From Flavobacterium chungbukense (GTDB lineage: Bacteria > Bacteroidota > Bacteroidia > Flavobacteriales > Flavobacteriaceae), in assembly GCF_020805785.1 (NCBI RefSeq), contig NZ_JAJGZV010000003.1:707730-771729 (forward strand): 64,000 nt of DNA, read 5' to 3'. Below, one piece after another: positions 9,499-17,182 of the stretch. The position numbers and the translations under genes are program-made. Below the pieces are notes generated by a model. The model was not told the origin of the DNA and did no database searches. It was given only the letters and a program-made list of their open reading frames with translations. The first letter of the stretch is position 1. Every line of letters begins with the position of its first letter.

Positions 9499-11037
9499 AT
9501 GGCAAAACAAGAAGATATATTTAAGAATGTGGTTTCGCACGCAAAAGAGTACGGATTTATTTTTCCGTCAAGCGAAGTTTACGACGGATTAAGTGCAGTC
9601 TACGATTATGCACAAAATGGAGTCGAGTTAAAAAAGAATATCCGTGAATATTGGTGGAAATCAATGGTTCAGATGAATGAAAATATTGTCGGCCTTGATG
9701 CTGCAATATTAATGCATCCAACAACTTGGAAGGCTTCAGGTCACGTTGATGCATTTAATGATCCATTAATTGATAATAAAGATTCTAAAAAAAGATATAG
9801 AGCTGACGTTTTAGTTGAAGAATTCGCTGAAAAGATTAATCAAAAAGCTCAAAAAGAAATCGAAAAAGCAAAAGCTCGTTTTGGTGATGCTTTTAATGAA
9901 GAAGAATTTATTACAACAAATGCGCGCGTTGTAGAATATCTTTCAAAAAGAAAAGAAATTCTGGAAAGGCTTGCAAAAGGTATGACTGATGATCTTCAGG
10001 ATGTGAAAGCGTTAATTGAAGAATTAGGAATTGCCGATCCAGAAACGGGTTCTAAAAACTGGACTGATGTAAAACAGTTCAACTTAATGTTTGGAACTAA
10101 ACTTGGAGCTTCTGCAGAATCTGCAATGGATTTATATTTACGTCCGGAAACGGCGCAAGGTATTTTCGTTAACTTTTTAAACGTTCAGAAATCGGGTCGT
10201 ATGAAAGTTCCTTTTGGAATTGCTCAAACGGGTAAAGCATTCAGAAACGAAATTGTTGCAAGACAATTTATTTTCCGTATGCGTGAATTCGAACAAATGG
10301 AAATGCAATTTTTTGTACGTCCTGGAGAAGAAATGAAATGGTATCACCATTGGAAAGATACTCGTTTGAAATGGCATTTGTCTTTAGGATTAGGAAAAGA
10401 AAATTACCGTTTTCACGATCACGAAAAATTAGCTCACTATGCAAATGCAGCAGCTGATATCGAATTCAATTTCCCTTTCGGATTTAAAGAATTGGAAGGA
10501 ATTCACTCTCGTACAGATTTTGATTTGAAAGCACACGAAGAATATTCTGGAAGAAAATTACAATATTTTGATCCTGAATTAAATGAAAACTATGTTCCTT
10601 ATGTAGTAGAAACTTCAGTTGGTTTAGATCGTATGTTCTTGGCGGTTTTTGCAACTTCTTTAAAAGAAGAAACATTAGAAGACGGTTCTACAAGAACAGT
10701 TTTAGAATTGCCAGCAGTTTTAGCGCCAACGAAAGCAGCAGTATTACCATTAGTTAAAAAAGATGGTTTGCCAGAAATTTCAAGAAAAATCATTGAAGAT
10801 TTGAAATGGGATTTCAATGTTGCTTATGATGAAAAAGATGCTGTAGGACGCCGTTACAGAAGACAAGATGCTTTAGGAACGCCTTTCTGTATTACGGTAG
10901 ATCATCAAACTTTGGAAGATGAAACAGTAACGATTCGTCATAGAGATACCATGAAACAAGATCGTGTAAAAATTACAGAATTAAGAGGAATTATCGAAAA
11001 TGAAGTTTCGATGAAAAACTGGTTAATGAAAATGTAA
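9499..11037 (+). CDS. glyS: Glycine--tRNA ligase (single-chain alpha2 type)
   Basis: Charges tRNA-Gly with glycine. The 512-residue protein is the homodimeric class II type found in Bacteroidota, archaea and eukaryotes, not the alpha2beta2 type. Seen motifs: RPETAQGIFVNF, GIAQTGKAFRNE (motif 2 region), EFEQMEMQFF, and SVGLDRMFLAV (motif 3), then an anticodon-binding domain from about residue 405. Start ATG directly downstream of a consensus -7 box. A terminator hairpin follows. Confidence 0.97.
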   Translation: MAKQEDIFKNVVSHAKEYGFIFPSSEVYDGLSAVYDYAQNGVELKKNIREYWWKSMVQMNENIVGLDAAILMHPTTWKASGHVDAFNDPLIDNKDSKKRYRADVLVEEFAEKINQKAQKEIEKAKARFGDAFNEEEFITTNARVVEYLSKRKEILERLAKGMTDDLQDVKALIEELGIADPETGSKNWTDVKQFNLMFGTKLGASAESAMDLYLRPETAQGIFVNFLNVQKSGRMKVPFGIAQTGKAFRNEIVARQFIFRMREFEQMEMQFFVRPGEEMKWYHHWKDTRLKWHLSLGLGKENYRFHDHEKLAHYANAAADIEFNFPFGFKELEGIHSRTDFDLKAHEEYSGRKLQYFDPELNENYVPYVVETSVGLDRMFLAVFATSLKEETLEDGSTRTVLELPAVLAPTKAAVLPLVKKDGLPEISRKIIEDLKWDFNVAYDEKDAVGRRYRRQDALGTPFCITVDHQTLEDETVTIRHRDTMKQDRVKITELRGIIENEVSMKNWLMKM

Positions 11038-11058
11038 TCTTTACCAATTATAGTATTG

Positions 11059-11096
11059 ATCCCAAATTCCGTTAGGAGTTTGGGATTTTTGATTTT
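11059..11096 (+). terminator. Terminator of glyS
   Basis: An 8-bp stem (11059-11066 with 11079-11086) is followed by TTTTGATTTT, 22 bases after the stop codon. Confidence 0.7.
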
Positions 11097-11306
11097 AAAA
11101 AACACGCATTTTATCGATGATTTTTGCATTTCATCATTTTGTATTAACATTTGGGTGTAATGTGTTAACAATGAACGGCTTAAAATGTTTAAATCCGTAT
11201 TTTTAAATTCGGGTAAAAGCCAAAACCAATTTTTCGCCAGTCCAGTCAATCAAAGATCCAATTTTTGATTGAAATTGCGTATGGAGGAAATCAACAAAAC
11301 CAAAAC

Positions 11307-12122
11307 TTGAGGAAATATTCGTATATTATTGTTGATGATGATGCTGAAAGTATTTTGAAAACCAAAACAACCGCTGCAGGATTTTCAGAATTATCTTTTA
11401 TCGCGTCGGCATCAAATTTTCAGGATGGTTTGAATTTGGTTTTAGAATATAAACCAGAATTAGTTTTTCTCGAAATAGACCCTAAAAACACTTCAAGTCA
11501 GTTGTCTTTGACCTTTATAAGCGAACTGCATCGTTTTTTTCAAGAAATTCCTAAAATTATTGTCACGACAAAACATAAAGAAAAAGCTTTTGATGCCATT
11601 CAGTATGGTGTCTACGATTATCTTTTAAAACCAGTTATGCAAATAGATCTTCGAAAGACTATTTTAAAGCTAAATAAGGCTGATCTGGGATCAAAAAATA
11701 CTTCGCTAGAACAAGAACCCGTTTCTATCGTAATTGATAATGATACAGCAGGAATTCCTCAAAATGTAGAAAGACCGCTTACGATCTGCATCAAATCTTA
11801 TGGTGATTATCGGTATTTAAATGCAGCCGATATCTGTTATTTTCAAGCAGATAACAATTCTACAGATATTTATTTGAATACTGGTGAAATGATTACAGCA
11901 TTTAAAACATTAAAGCATTTTGAAAGCATTTTAACCTATCCGTTTATTCGTATTCATAATAGTTATGTAATCAATCGAAATTACATTTCTAGAATTCATA
12001 GCGGAAATGCCATTTGTTATCTTAAAAATTCTTCAAAGAAAATCCCGTTTTCAAAGACCTACAAAGCTAATGTAGATCAGATTATTGCTGATTTCGCAGC
12101 GGGTAATTATCTAGAAATCTAA
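11307..12122 (+). CDS. LytTR-family response regulator with atypical receiver
   Basis: A receiver domain opens with KYSYIIVDDD, and a LytTR DNA-binding domain fills the C-terminal ~100 residues (YRYLNAADICYFQADNNS, IRIHNSYVINRNYI). The acceptor position normally reads FLDI; here it is VFLEIDP, so Asp appears replaced by Glu, which may mimic phosphorylation or end control by it. The conserved Lys (LLKPV) is present. No ATG is near: the frame allows TTG at 11265 or TTG at 11307. I prefer 11307, because family members begin right at the receiver. No partner kinase is adjacent upstream. The small repeat protein gene lies just downstream on the same strand. Confidence 0.85.
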   Translation: MRKYSYIIVDDDAESILKTKTTAAGFSELSFIASASNFQDGLNLVLEYKPELVFLEIDPKNTSSQLSLTFISELHRFFQEIPKIIVTTKHKEKAFDAIQYGVYDYLLKPVMQIDLRKTILKLNKADLGSKNTSLEQEPVSIVIDNDTAGIPQNVERPLTICIKSYGDYRYLNAADICYFQADNNSTDIYLNTGEMITAFKTLKHFESILTYPFIRIHNSYVINRNYISRIHSGNAICYLKNSSKKIPFSKTYKANVDQIIADFAAGNYLEI

Positions 12123-12297
12123 AAAGTAGACGTTTACTCGGATTTGCTACCCATTGACTATCAATTGGGTATCATCTACCACAAACTCAATTTTTCGTAT
12201 AAATTTTCTTCGGCCTTCGTGTTAGTTTTACACCATGATTCGCAACCAAAAGCGGTCAATCTCCAAAAATATAAACAAACATTTAAAACCTCAGGTC

Positions 12298-12606
12298 ATG
12301 AAAAAAACAGCTTTGACAATCGGATTATTTTCTTTAGTAGTATTAGCAACTTCTTTTAGCGCTCCAATTGACGGTGGTGCTGCAGGTGGAATTATCAGAA
12401 AAAAAGATGTTGCATTTATGCCAATTGATGGTGGCGCTGCTGGTGGAATTATCAGAAAAAGAGATGTTGCAATGTTGCCAATCGATGGTGGTGCAGCAGG
12501 TGGAATTATCAGAAAAAGAGATGTTAATGCATCTGAAATGAACTCTAGAAATTTAAACTTCGCTAGTGTTAATCAATCTATCGGAAATGATAAAAAAGTA
12601 GACTAA
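12298..12606 (+). CDS. Small exported protein made of three 19-residue tandem repeats (putative peptide precursor)
   Basis: I do not recognise a family. From the ATG at 12298 the 102-residue product has a signal peptide (MKKTALTIGLFSLVVLATSF) and then three nearly identical units beginning PIDGGAAGGIIRK(K/R)DV at about residues 23, 42 and 61 (57-base period), with a tail ending NDKKVD. Codons differ between units at silent sites (GAC/GAT, GGT/GGC, GCA/GCT) while the peptide stays the same, so the repeated peptide seems to be what is selected. Each unit carries a basic RKK or RKR cluster. The layout recalls multi-copy peptide precursors. The first Pro would be a poor +1 residue for signal peptidase, so the cleavage site is uncertain. 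A longer frame reaches back to 12235 but lacks signal-peptide logic. The gene lies between a LytTR regulator and a sensor kinase. Confidence 0.75.
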   Translation: MKKTALTIGLFSLVVLATSFSAPIDGGAAGGIIRKKDVAFMPIDGGAAGGIIRKRDVAMLPIDGGAAGGIIRKRDVNASEMNSRNLNFASVNQSIGNDKKVD

Positions 12607-12628
12607 TCTACAATCGAAATATATATTT

Positions 12629-12657
12629 AAGCTGTCAGAAATGACAGCTTTTTTTTT
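12629..12657 (+). terminator. Terminator of the repeat-peptide gene
   Basis: A 9-bp perfect stem (12629-12637 with 12642-12650), GAAA loop and T-run. It separates the small gene from the sensor kinase, which has its own promoter. Confidence 0.9.
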
Positions 12658-12683
12658 GTGTCTCAAGTTTTTTACTATTTTTG
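12655..12683 (+). promoter_or_regulatory. Promoter of the TPR sensor kinase operon
   Basis: TTTG (12655-12658), 17-base spacer, then TATTTTTG (12676-12683). It lies 20 bases upstream of the TTG start at 12704 and supports that start. Confidence 0.65.
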
Positions 12684-12703
12684 GTAAAATTCCAAAAACA
12701 TAA

Positions 12704-14761
12704 TTGAAAGACGCAAGCAAAATAGTATTCCTTATACTCTTGGTTTTGTTGGGTTGTACCAAGAAAACAGGGCTAGATAATAATACAATTTCTTCAGTAG
12801 ATAGTCTTCCCGTATATCTTTCTCTTGCAAACGAGGACAGTATTCCTCTCAAATTCAGACAAAATTACAATCTTAAGGCTTTAAATATCATTTTAAACCA
12901 GAAAGACGACTCTATAAATAAAGTAAATCTTTTTAAAGTTGCCAATCGTTACTATAACATGAGCAACTGGAAATCTTATTTGAACACCACTAAGTTAATT
13001 TTAGAGCGCTCAGAGAAGTCGAGAGATTCTGTTAATATGGCCAAGGCTTATACTTATTTAGGAGATTACTATGTTTCTCAATCTGTTTCTGATAGTGCCT
13101 TTATGAATTATTTTAAAGCAGAAAAGACCTATTTGAAAATAAAAGATCAAATCAATTTGGCGAAAACATTTTTGAGTAAAGCCAATTTACAATATAATGA
13201 AGGAGATTTTTTTGAAAGTGAAATAAATGTTTTTAAGACTTTGAGTATCTTAAAAAAAGAAAAAAATGTCAATGAAATTCTGTATGAAAGCTACAATTTA
13301 CTCGGTGTTTTATACAATGAAAGAGAGGAATATCAAAAAGCTTTGGAGTTTCAAAACAAAGCTTTGCAAATTCTCGAAGATAAAGATATAGCTTCAGAAT
13401 TTCAATATAAGGCAGCCTCTTTAAACAATATCGGTTTCATATATATGAATATGGATGATTATAAAGCGGCGGAAAAATATTTTGAAGAGGGGCTTAAACA
13501 AAAAAACCTTTTCGAACAGAGAGCTACTTTATATGCAATTTTATTAGATAATTTAGGATATTCTAGATTCAAGATGAATGACACATATGAATTGCCGGAT
13601 TTGTTTTATAAATCTTTAGAGATTAGAGAGAAGCTTGATTTGGTTTCTGGAATCGTATCCAGTAAAATTCATTTATCTCAATATTACGCTTTTAATAGAG
13701 ACACGGCCAAAGCATTAGAATTATCCAAACAGGCACTGGCTCTTTCGAGAACTACGGCAAAATATATAAATACATTAGAAGCCTTAAAACAAACGGCAAG
13801 CGTTGATCCGAGAAATGCTTCGATTTATTCTAGAGAATACATAAAGCTTAACGATAAAATGTTGAAAGACGAGCGAAAAATGGGAGAAAAATTCTCTAGA
13901 ATCGCCTACGAAACCAACGAAATAAAAGACCAAAACTCCAATCTTCAGGAGAAAAATAAAACTTTGGTTTATGTTTTTAGTATTTGTACTTTGCTTGGAT
14001 TGTTTTTCTATGTTTATAAAACACAGCAGGCTAAGAACCGCGAACTTTTATTTAAGCAGCAACAGCAGATTGCAAACGAAGATATTTACAATTTGATGAT
14101 TTCTCAGCAAAATGAAATTGAACTTACCAGAATTAGAGAAAAGAAAAATGTAGCGCAGGAATTGCATGATGGAGTTTTGGGCCGCATGTTCGGAATTAGA
14201 ATTAGTTTGGATAGTTTGGATAAACTCGATGAAGCAGAGGCAGCTTCTAAAAGAAAAAAATACCTCGCAGAGCTAAAAAATATAGAACAAGACATTCGAG
14301 AAATTTCTCATGATTTAAATCGAGAAAAATCGGAATTAATTAATAATTTTATTGCAATTTTGAATAAACTATTTGAAAATCAAATAAATACATATAATTC
14401 AAAATTAATTACCTCTTTTGATCCCAATATAAAATGGGAGCAGATAAGCAATATGGTTAAAATTAATTTATATCGAATTATTCAGGAAGGTCTTCAGAAT
14501 TGCAATAAATATGCTAATGCAGATTTTATTAAAGTGGAACTTAAAAATGTTAACAATGTTTTGATTTTCTCTATCGAAGATGACGGAATAGGATTTAATA
14601 CCAAGAAGACCAAAAATGGAATTGGTTTGCACAATATAGAATATAGAGCGAAAGAATGTAAAGGAACAGTTACGATAAAATCTGTTAAAGGAGAAGGAAC
14701 TAAGCTCACTGTAAGAATCCCAATAATTCCTAATATTTACCAGCATAATAATGACATTTGA
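12704..14761 (+). CDS. TPR-domain sensor histidine kinase (HisKA_3 type), lipoprotein-like N-terminus
   Basis: The 685-residue protein begins at TTG (an in-frame TAA directly precedes it and no ATG is near). Residues 5-21 form a lipoprotein signal with lipobox LLGC. Several TPR repeats cover about 60-370 (YLGDYYV, AASLNNIGFIYMNMDDYKAA). A membrane helix lies near 425-445, then a coiled segment, the phospho-acceptor box AQELHDGVLGRMFG, and a HATPase domain (IIQEGLQNCNKYA, DDGIGF, GIGLHNI). The TPR part is thus periplasmic and likely senses a protein or peptide. It overlaps the downstream regulator by 11 bases, so the two form a pair. Confidence 0.93.
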   Translation: MKDASKIVFLILLVLLGCTKKTGLDNNTISSVDSLPVYLSLANEDSIPLKFRQNYNLKALNIILNQKDDSINKVNLFKVANRYYNMSNWKSYLNTTKLILERSEKSRDSVNMAKAYTYLGDYYVSQSVSDSAFMNYFKAEKTYLKIKDQINLAKTFLSKANLQYNEGDFFESEINVFKTLSILKKEKNVNEILYESYNLLGVLYNEREEYQKALEFQNKALQILEDKDIASEFQYKAASLNNIGFIYMNMDDYKAAEKYFEEGLKQKNLFEQRATLYAILLDNLGYSRFKMNDTYELPDLFYKSLEIREKLDLVSGIVSSKIHLSQYYAFNRDTAKALELSKQALALSRTTAKYINTLEALKQTASVDPRNASIYSREYIKLNDKMLKDERKMGEKFSRIAYETNEIKDQNSNLQEKNKTLVYVFSICTLLGLFFYVYKTQQAKNRELLFKQQQQIANEDIYNLMISQQNEIELTRIREKKNVAQELHDGVLGRMFGIRISLDSLDKLDEAEAASKRKKYLAELKNIEQDIREISHDLNREKSELINNFIAILNKLFENQINTYNSKLITSFDPNIKWEQISNMVKINLYRIIQEGLQNCNKYANADFIKVELKNVNNVLIFSIEDDGIGFNTKKTKNGIGLHNIEYRAKECKGTVTIKSVKGEGTKLTVRIPIIPNIYQHNNDI

Positions 14762-15449
14762 TTTAACAGCCTCCGACTCGCAATTAGTTAAAAAAAATAT
14801 TTTAATAGTAGATGATCATCCATTTATTATTGAAGGATATAAGAATGCCATTACGCGGTACAATCCCCATCAATACGAATTTTCGATTTTTCAGGCACAA
14901 GATTGTAGATCGGGTTATGAAATAATTGAAAATCATAATTCACCTCAATTTGATATTGCTTTTTTAGATATCAGTATGCCTCCTTACGAGGAAAAAGAAA
15001 TTTTTTCTGGTGAAGATTTGGCTGCACTTTTGCTTAAAAGAATGCCTTCGTGCAAGATTATCCTTTTAACCATGTATACCGAATTGCTGAAAATCAAAAC
15101 AATTATCAGAACTATTCAACCAAATGGTTTAATTATAAAAAACGATCTTACTTTTGATGAATTGCTTCTTGCTTTTGATAAAGTAATGAAAAACGAAAAA
15201 TATTACAGCCAGTCGGTCGTAAAAATGCTGAATCAGTCTACTCACAATGCTATTGAAATTGATCAGTACGATAAACAGATATTAGTACATTTATCAAAAG
15301 GAATTTCAAATCATGATATGCTTCATCATATTCCAATTTCTTTAAATGCAATTGAGAAAAGAAAAAAACATTTAAAAGAATTATTAAAAATTAAAAACGA
15401 TTCTGACGATGATTTGCTGAAAGAAGCAAAAAGTAAGGGGCTATTTTAA
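14751..15449 (+). CDS. Response regulator, NarL/LuxR-like
   Basis: A 232-residue partner of the kinase upstream, translationally coupled through an 11-base overlap. The receiver domain (residues 15-140) keeps the acidic pocket (IVDDHP), the acceptor Asp (FLDISMPP), Thr (LLTMYT) and Lys (IIKND). The C-terminal ~65 residues look like a divergent LuxR-type helix-turn-helix (QILVHLSKGISNHDM ... NAIEKRKKHLKELL). In contrast to the LytTR protein at 11307, this receiver looks fully functional. Confidence 0.9.
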   Translation: MTFDLTASDSQLVKKNILIVDDHPFIIEGYKNAITRYNPHQYEFSIFQAQDCRSGYEIIENHNSPQFDIAFLDISMPPYEEKEIFSGEDLAALLLKRMPSCKIILLTMYTELLKIKTIIRTIQPNGLIIKNDLTFDELLLAFDKVMKNEKYYSQSVVKMLNQSTHNAIEIDQYDKQILVHLSKGISNHDMLHHIPISLNAIEKRKKHLKELLKIKNDSDDDLLKEAKSKGLF

Positions 15450-15472
15450 AATAAAAATTCCAATAAAAAATA

Positions 15473-15525
15473 AATTCCAAATTCCAATCACTAAAGTAAC
15501 AGTTGGAATTTGGAATTTTTTATTT
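15473..15525. repeat. AATTCCAA-type inverted repeat, copy 1 (also a likely terminator)
   Basis: Perfect 16-bp arms (15473-15488 and 15504-15519) with a 15-base loop and a following T-run, between convergent genes. The same 16-bp arms occur at 59009-59050. Confidence 0.8.
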
Positions 15526-15539
15526 GGATTTTTTAAAAT

Positions 15540-16586
15540 TTACTCGCTCAATGCGTCCCAACCACGTGCTTTTAAAGCAATTTTTGTATTTGCACGCGTT
15601 ACAAGATGAATTCCTTCATTTTCTTCTGCCATATGACCTATAATAGAGAAATTCGGATTTCCTTTTATTTTGTCAAAATCATTAATGTCGATTGTAAATA
15701 GAAGCTCATAATCTTCACCTCCGTTTATAGCAACAGTTGTACTATCAATATTAAATTCTTCGCAAGTCGAAATAAATTGCGGATCTAAAGGCAGTTTGTC
15801 TTCATATAAATTACAGCCAACTTTAGATTGTTTACAGATGTGAATAATCTCTGAAGATAATCCATCTGAAATGTCAATCATAGCTGTCGGTTTAATATCT
15901 AATGCGTGAAGTAAAGTACGAACATCTTTGCGCGCTTCTGGTTTCAATTGACGCTCTACTAAATATGTATAAGGGTCTAAATCCGGCTGATTGTTTGGAT
16001 TAACTTGGAAAACTTGTTTTTCGCGTTCTAAAACTTGCAATCCCATATAAGCGGCTCCAATATCTCCTGTAACCACTAATAAATCGGTTTGTTTTGCTCC
16101 GTTTCTGTAAACTAATTCATCTTCATCAGCTTCACCAATGGCAGTAATACTGATAATTAATCCTTTTTGAGATGAGGTTGTGTCACCGCCAATAACGTCA
16201 ACTTTATATTCTTTTGCTGCATGTGTAATTCCTTCAAATAATTCATCTAAAGCTTCAAGGGGAAAACGATTTGAAACTGCCACCGAAACCGTAATTTGTG
16301 TTGGTTTCGCATTCATCGCACAAATATCAGATACATTTACGACAACAGATTTGTAACCTAAATGCTTCAAAGGCATATAAGCCAAATCAAAATGAACTCC
16401 TTCAATTAATAAATCGGTAGAAACGACTACTTTTTTGTCTTTAAAATCAAGAACAGCGGCATCATCACCAATACTTTTTAAAGTCGATTCTTGCGTAACA
16501 TCAAAGTTTCGGGTTAAATGCTCAATTAAACCAAATTCTCCCAACTGTGCTATACTAGTTCTCTGCTGATTTTTATCTTCTATCAT
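15540..16586 (-). CDS. thiL: Thiamine-monophosphate kinase
   Basis: Converts thiamine phosphate to thiamine diphosphate with ATP, the last step of cofactor synthesis. The 348-residue PurM/AIRS-like protein shows IGDDAAVLDF (nucleotide and Mg site), STDLLIEGVHFDL, VNVSDICAMNA, GGDTTSS, VTGDIGAAYMGL and IDISDGLSSE, all in normal order. No other thi genes are nearby. Its leader contains a short repeat array carrying a -7 box. Confidence 0.96.
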   Translation of the reverse strand: MIEDKNQQRTSIAQLGEFGLIEHLTRNFDVTQESTLKSIGDDAAVLDFKDKKVVVSTDLLIEGVHFDLAYMPLKHLGYKSVVVNVSDICAMNAKPTQITVSVAVSNRFPLEALDELFEGITHAAKEYKVDVIGGDTTSSQKGLIISITAIGEADEDELVYRNGAKQTDLLVVTGDIGAAYMGLQVLEREKQVFQVNPNNQPDLDPYTYLVERQLKPEARKDVRTLLHALDIKPTAMIDISDGLSSEIIHICKQSKVGCNLYEDKLPLDPQFISTCEEFNIDSTTVAINGGEDYELLFTIDINDFDKIKGNPNFSIIGHMAEENEGIHLVTRANTKIALKARGWDALSE

Positions 16587-16589
16587 TTT

Positions 16590-16627
16590 TTCTAAGGTAC
16601 AAAGGTTTTAAGGTGCAAAGGTACAAA
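16590..16627 (-). repeat. AGGTACAAAGG-type short repeat array in the thiL leader, with embedded -7 box
   Basis: Imperfect 10-12 base units (AAGGTACAAAGG, AAGGTGCAAAGG) repeat just upstream of thiL. On the minus strand 16616-16623 reads TACCTTTG, a perfect TAnnTTTG box 29 bases before the ATG. Related arrays precede other minus-strand genes (23028, 54803, 60237). Confidence 0.55.
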
Positions 16628-16740
16628 GTTGAGATTTGAATAACTATAAACGATGTTCGATTATTGATTTAGAGTAGAAAGATTTAGCTTTTTGATTGTA
16701 TTATTCTGCTTTTGATGAAATGAAGTTTATTAAACTTAGA

Positions 16741-17016
16741 TTAAAATATCAAAATGAGTAAAATTATTAAAACAGCAAAATGGATTATTAACGAACCTAA
16801 ATGTTCATTATTTATGAATGTTTTTATCAAATTGACTATTGCAAAAATTCCAACTATAAATGGTGCTAACAAAATTAATACTGCATTTGGACCTGGTGCG
16901 CACATTCCACTCGGAAAAATGTAAAAAAAGATTACTGCGATTAAGATATAAATTAAATAAAATGCCAGGGTTTTTAAAATATTTTTTTGCTTGGCAGTTT
17001 GGGGTTTAAAAATCAT
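16741..17016 (-). CDS. Small hypothetical membrane protein
   Basis: The 91-residue product has three hydrophobic segments (about residues 15-33, 43-63 and 73-90) and ATG start. No recognised motif. It lies between thiL and the large T9SS protein, all on the minus strand but with separate gaps. Function unknown. Confidence 0.6.
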   Translation of the reverse strand: MIFKPQTAKQKNILKTLAFYLIYILIAVIFFYIFPSGMCAPGPNAVLILLAPFIVGIFAIVNLIKTFINNEHLGSLIIHFAVLIILLILIF

Positions 17017-17182
17017 TATTTAAGTATAGTTAGTTTAAAAATGAGTTTTTAGTTCTGATATTTAATTTGATATTAGTGTTAAGGTTGTAAAAATAATATT
17101 CAGAAACAAGATTTTTACTTTAGTAAATTTACAAAGTTGATGATTGAATAACTATTAACAAAATTTTTTTTCCTTTTGAAAA

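Noticed and set aside
12235..12297. N-terminal extension of the repeat-peptide protein
   Set aside because: The extension is basic and hides the signal peptide that begins at ATG 12298.
12144..12359. 71-codon ORF overlapping the repeat-peptide gene start
   Set aside because: Different frame from the clear signal peptide and tandem repeats; composition is not protein-like.
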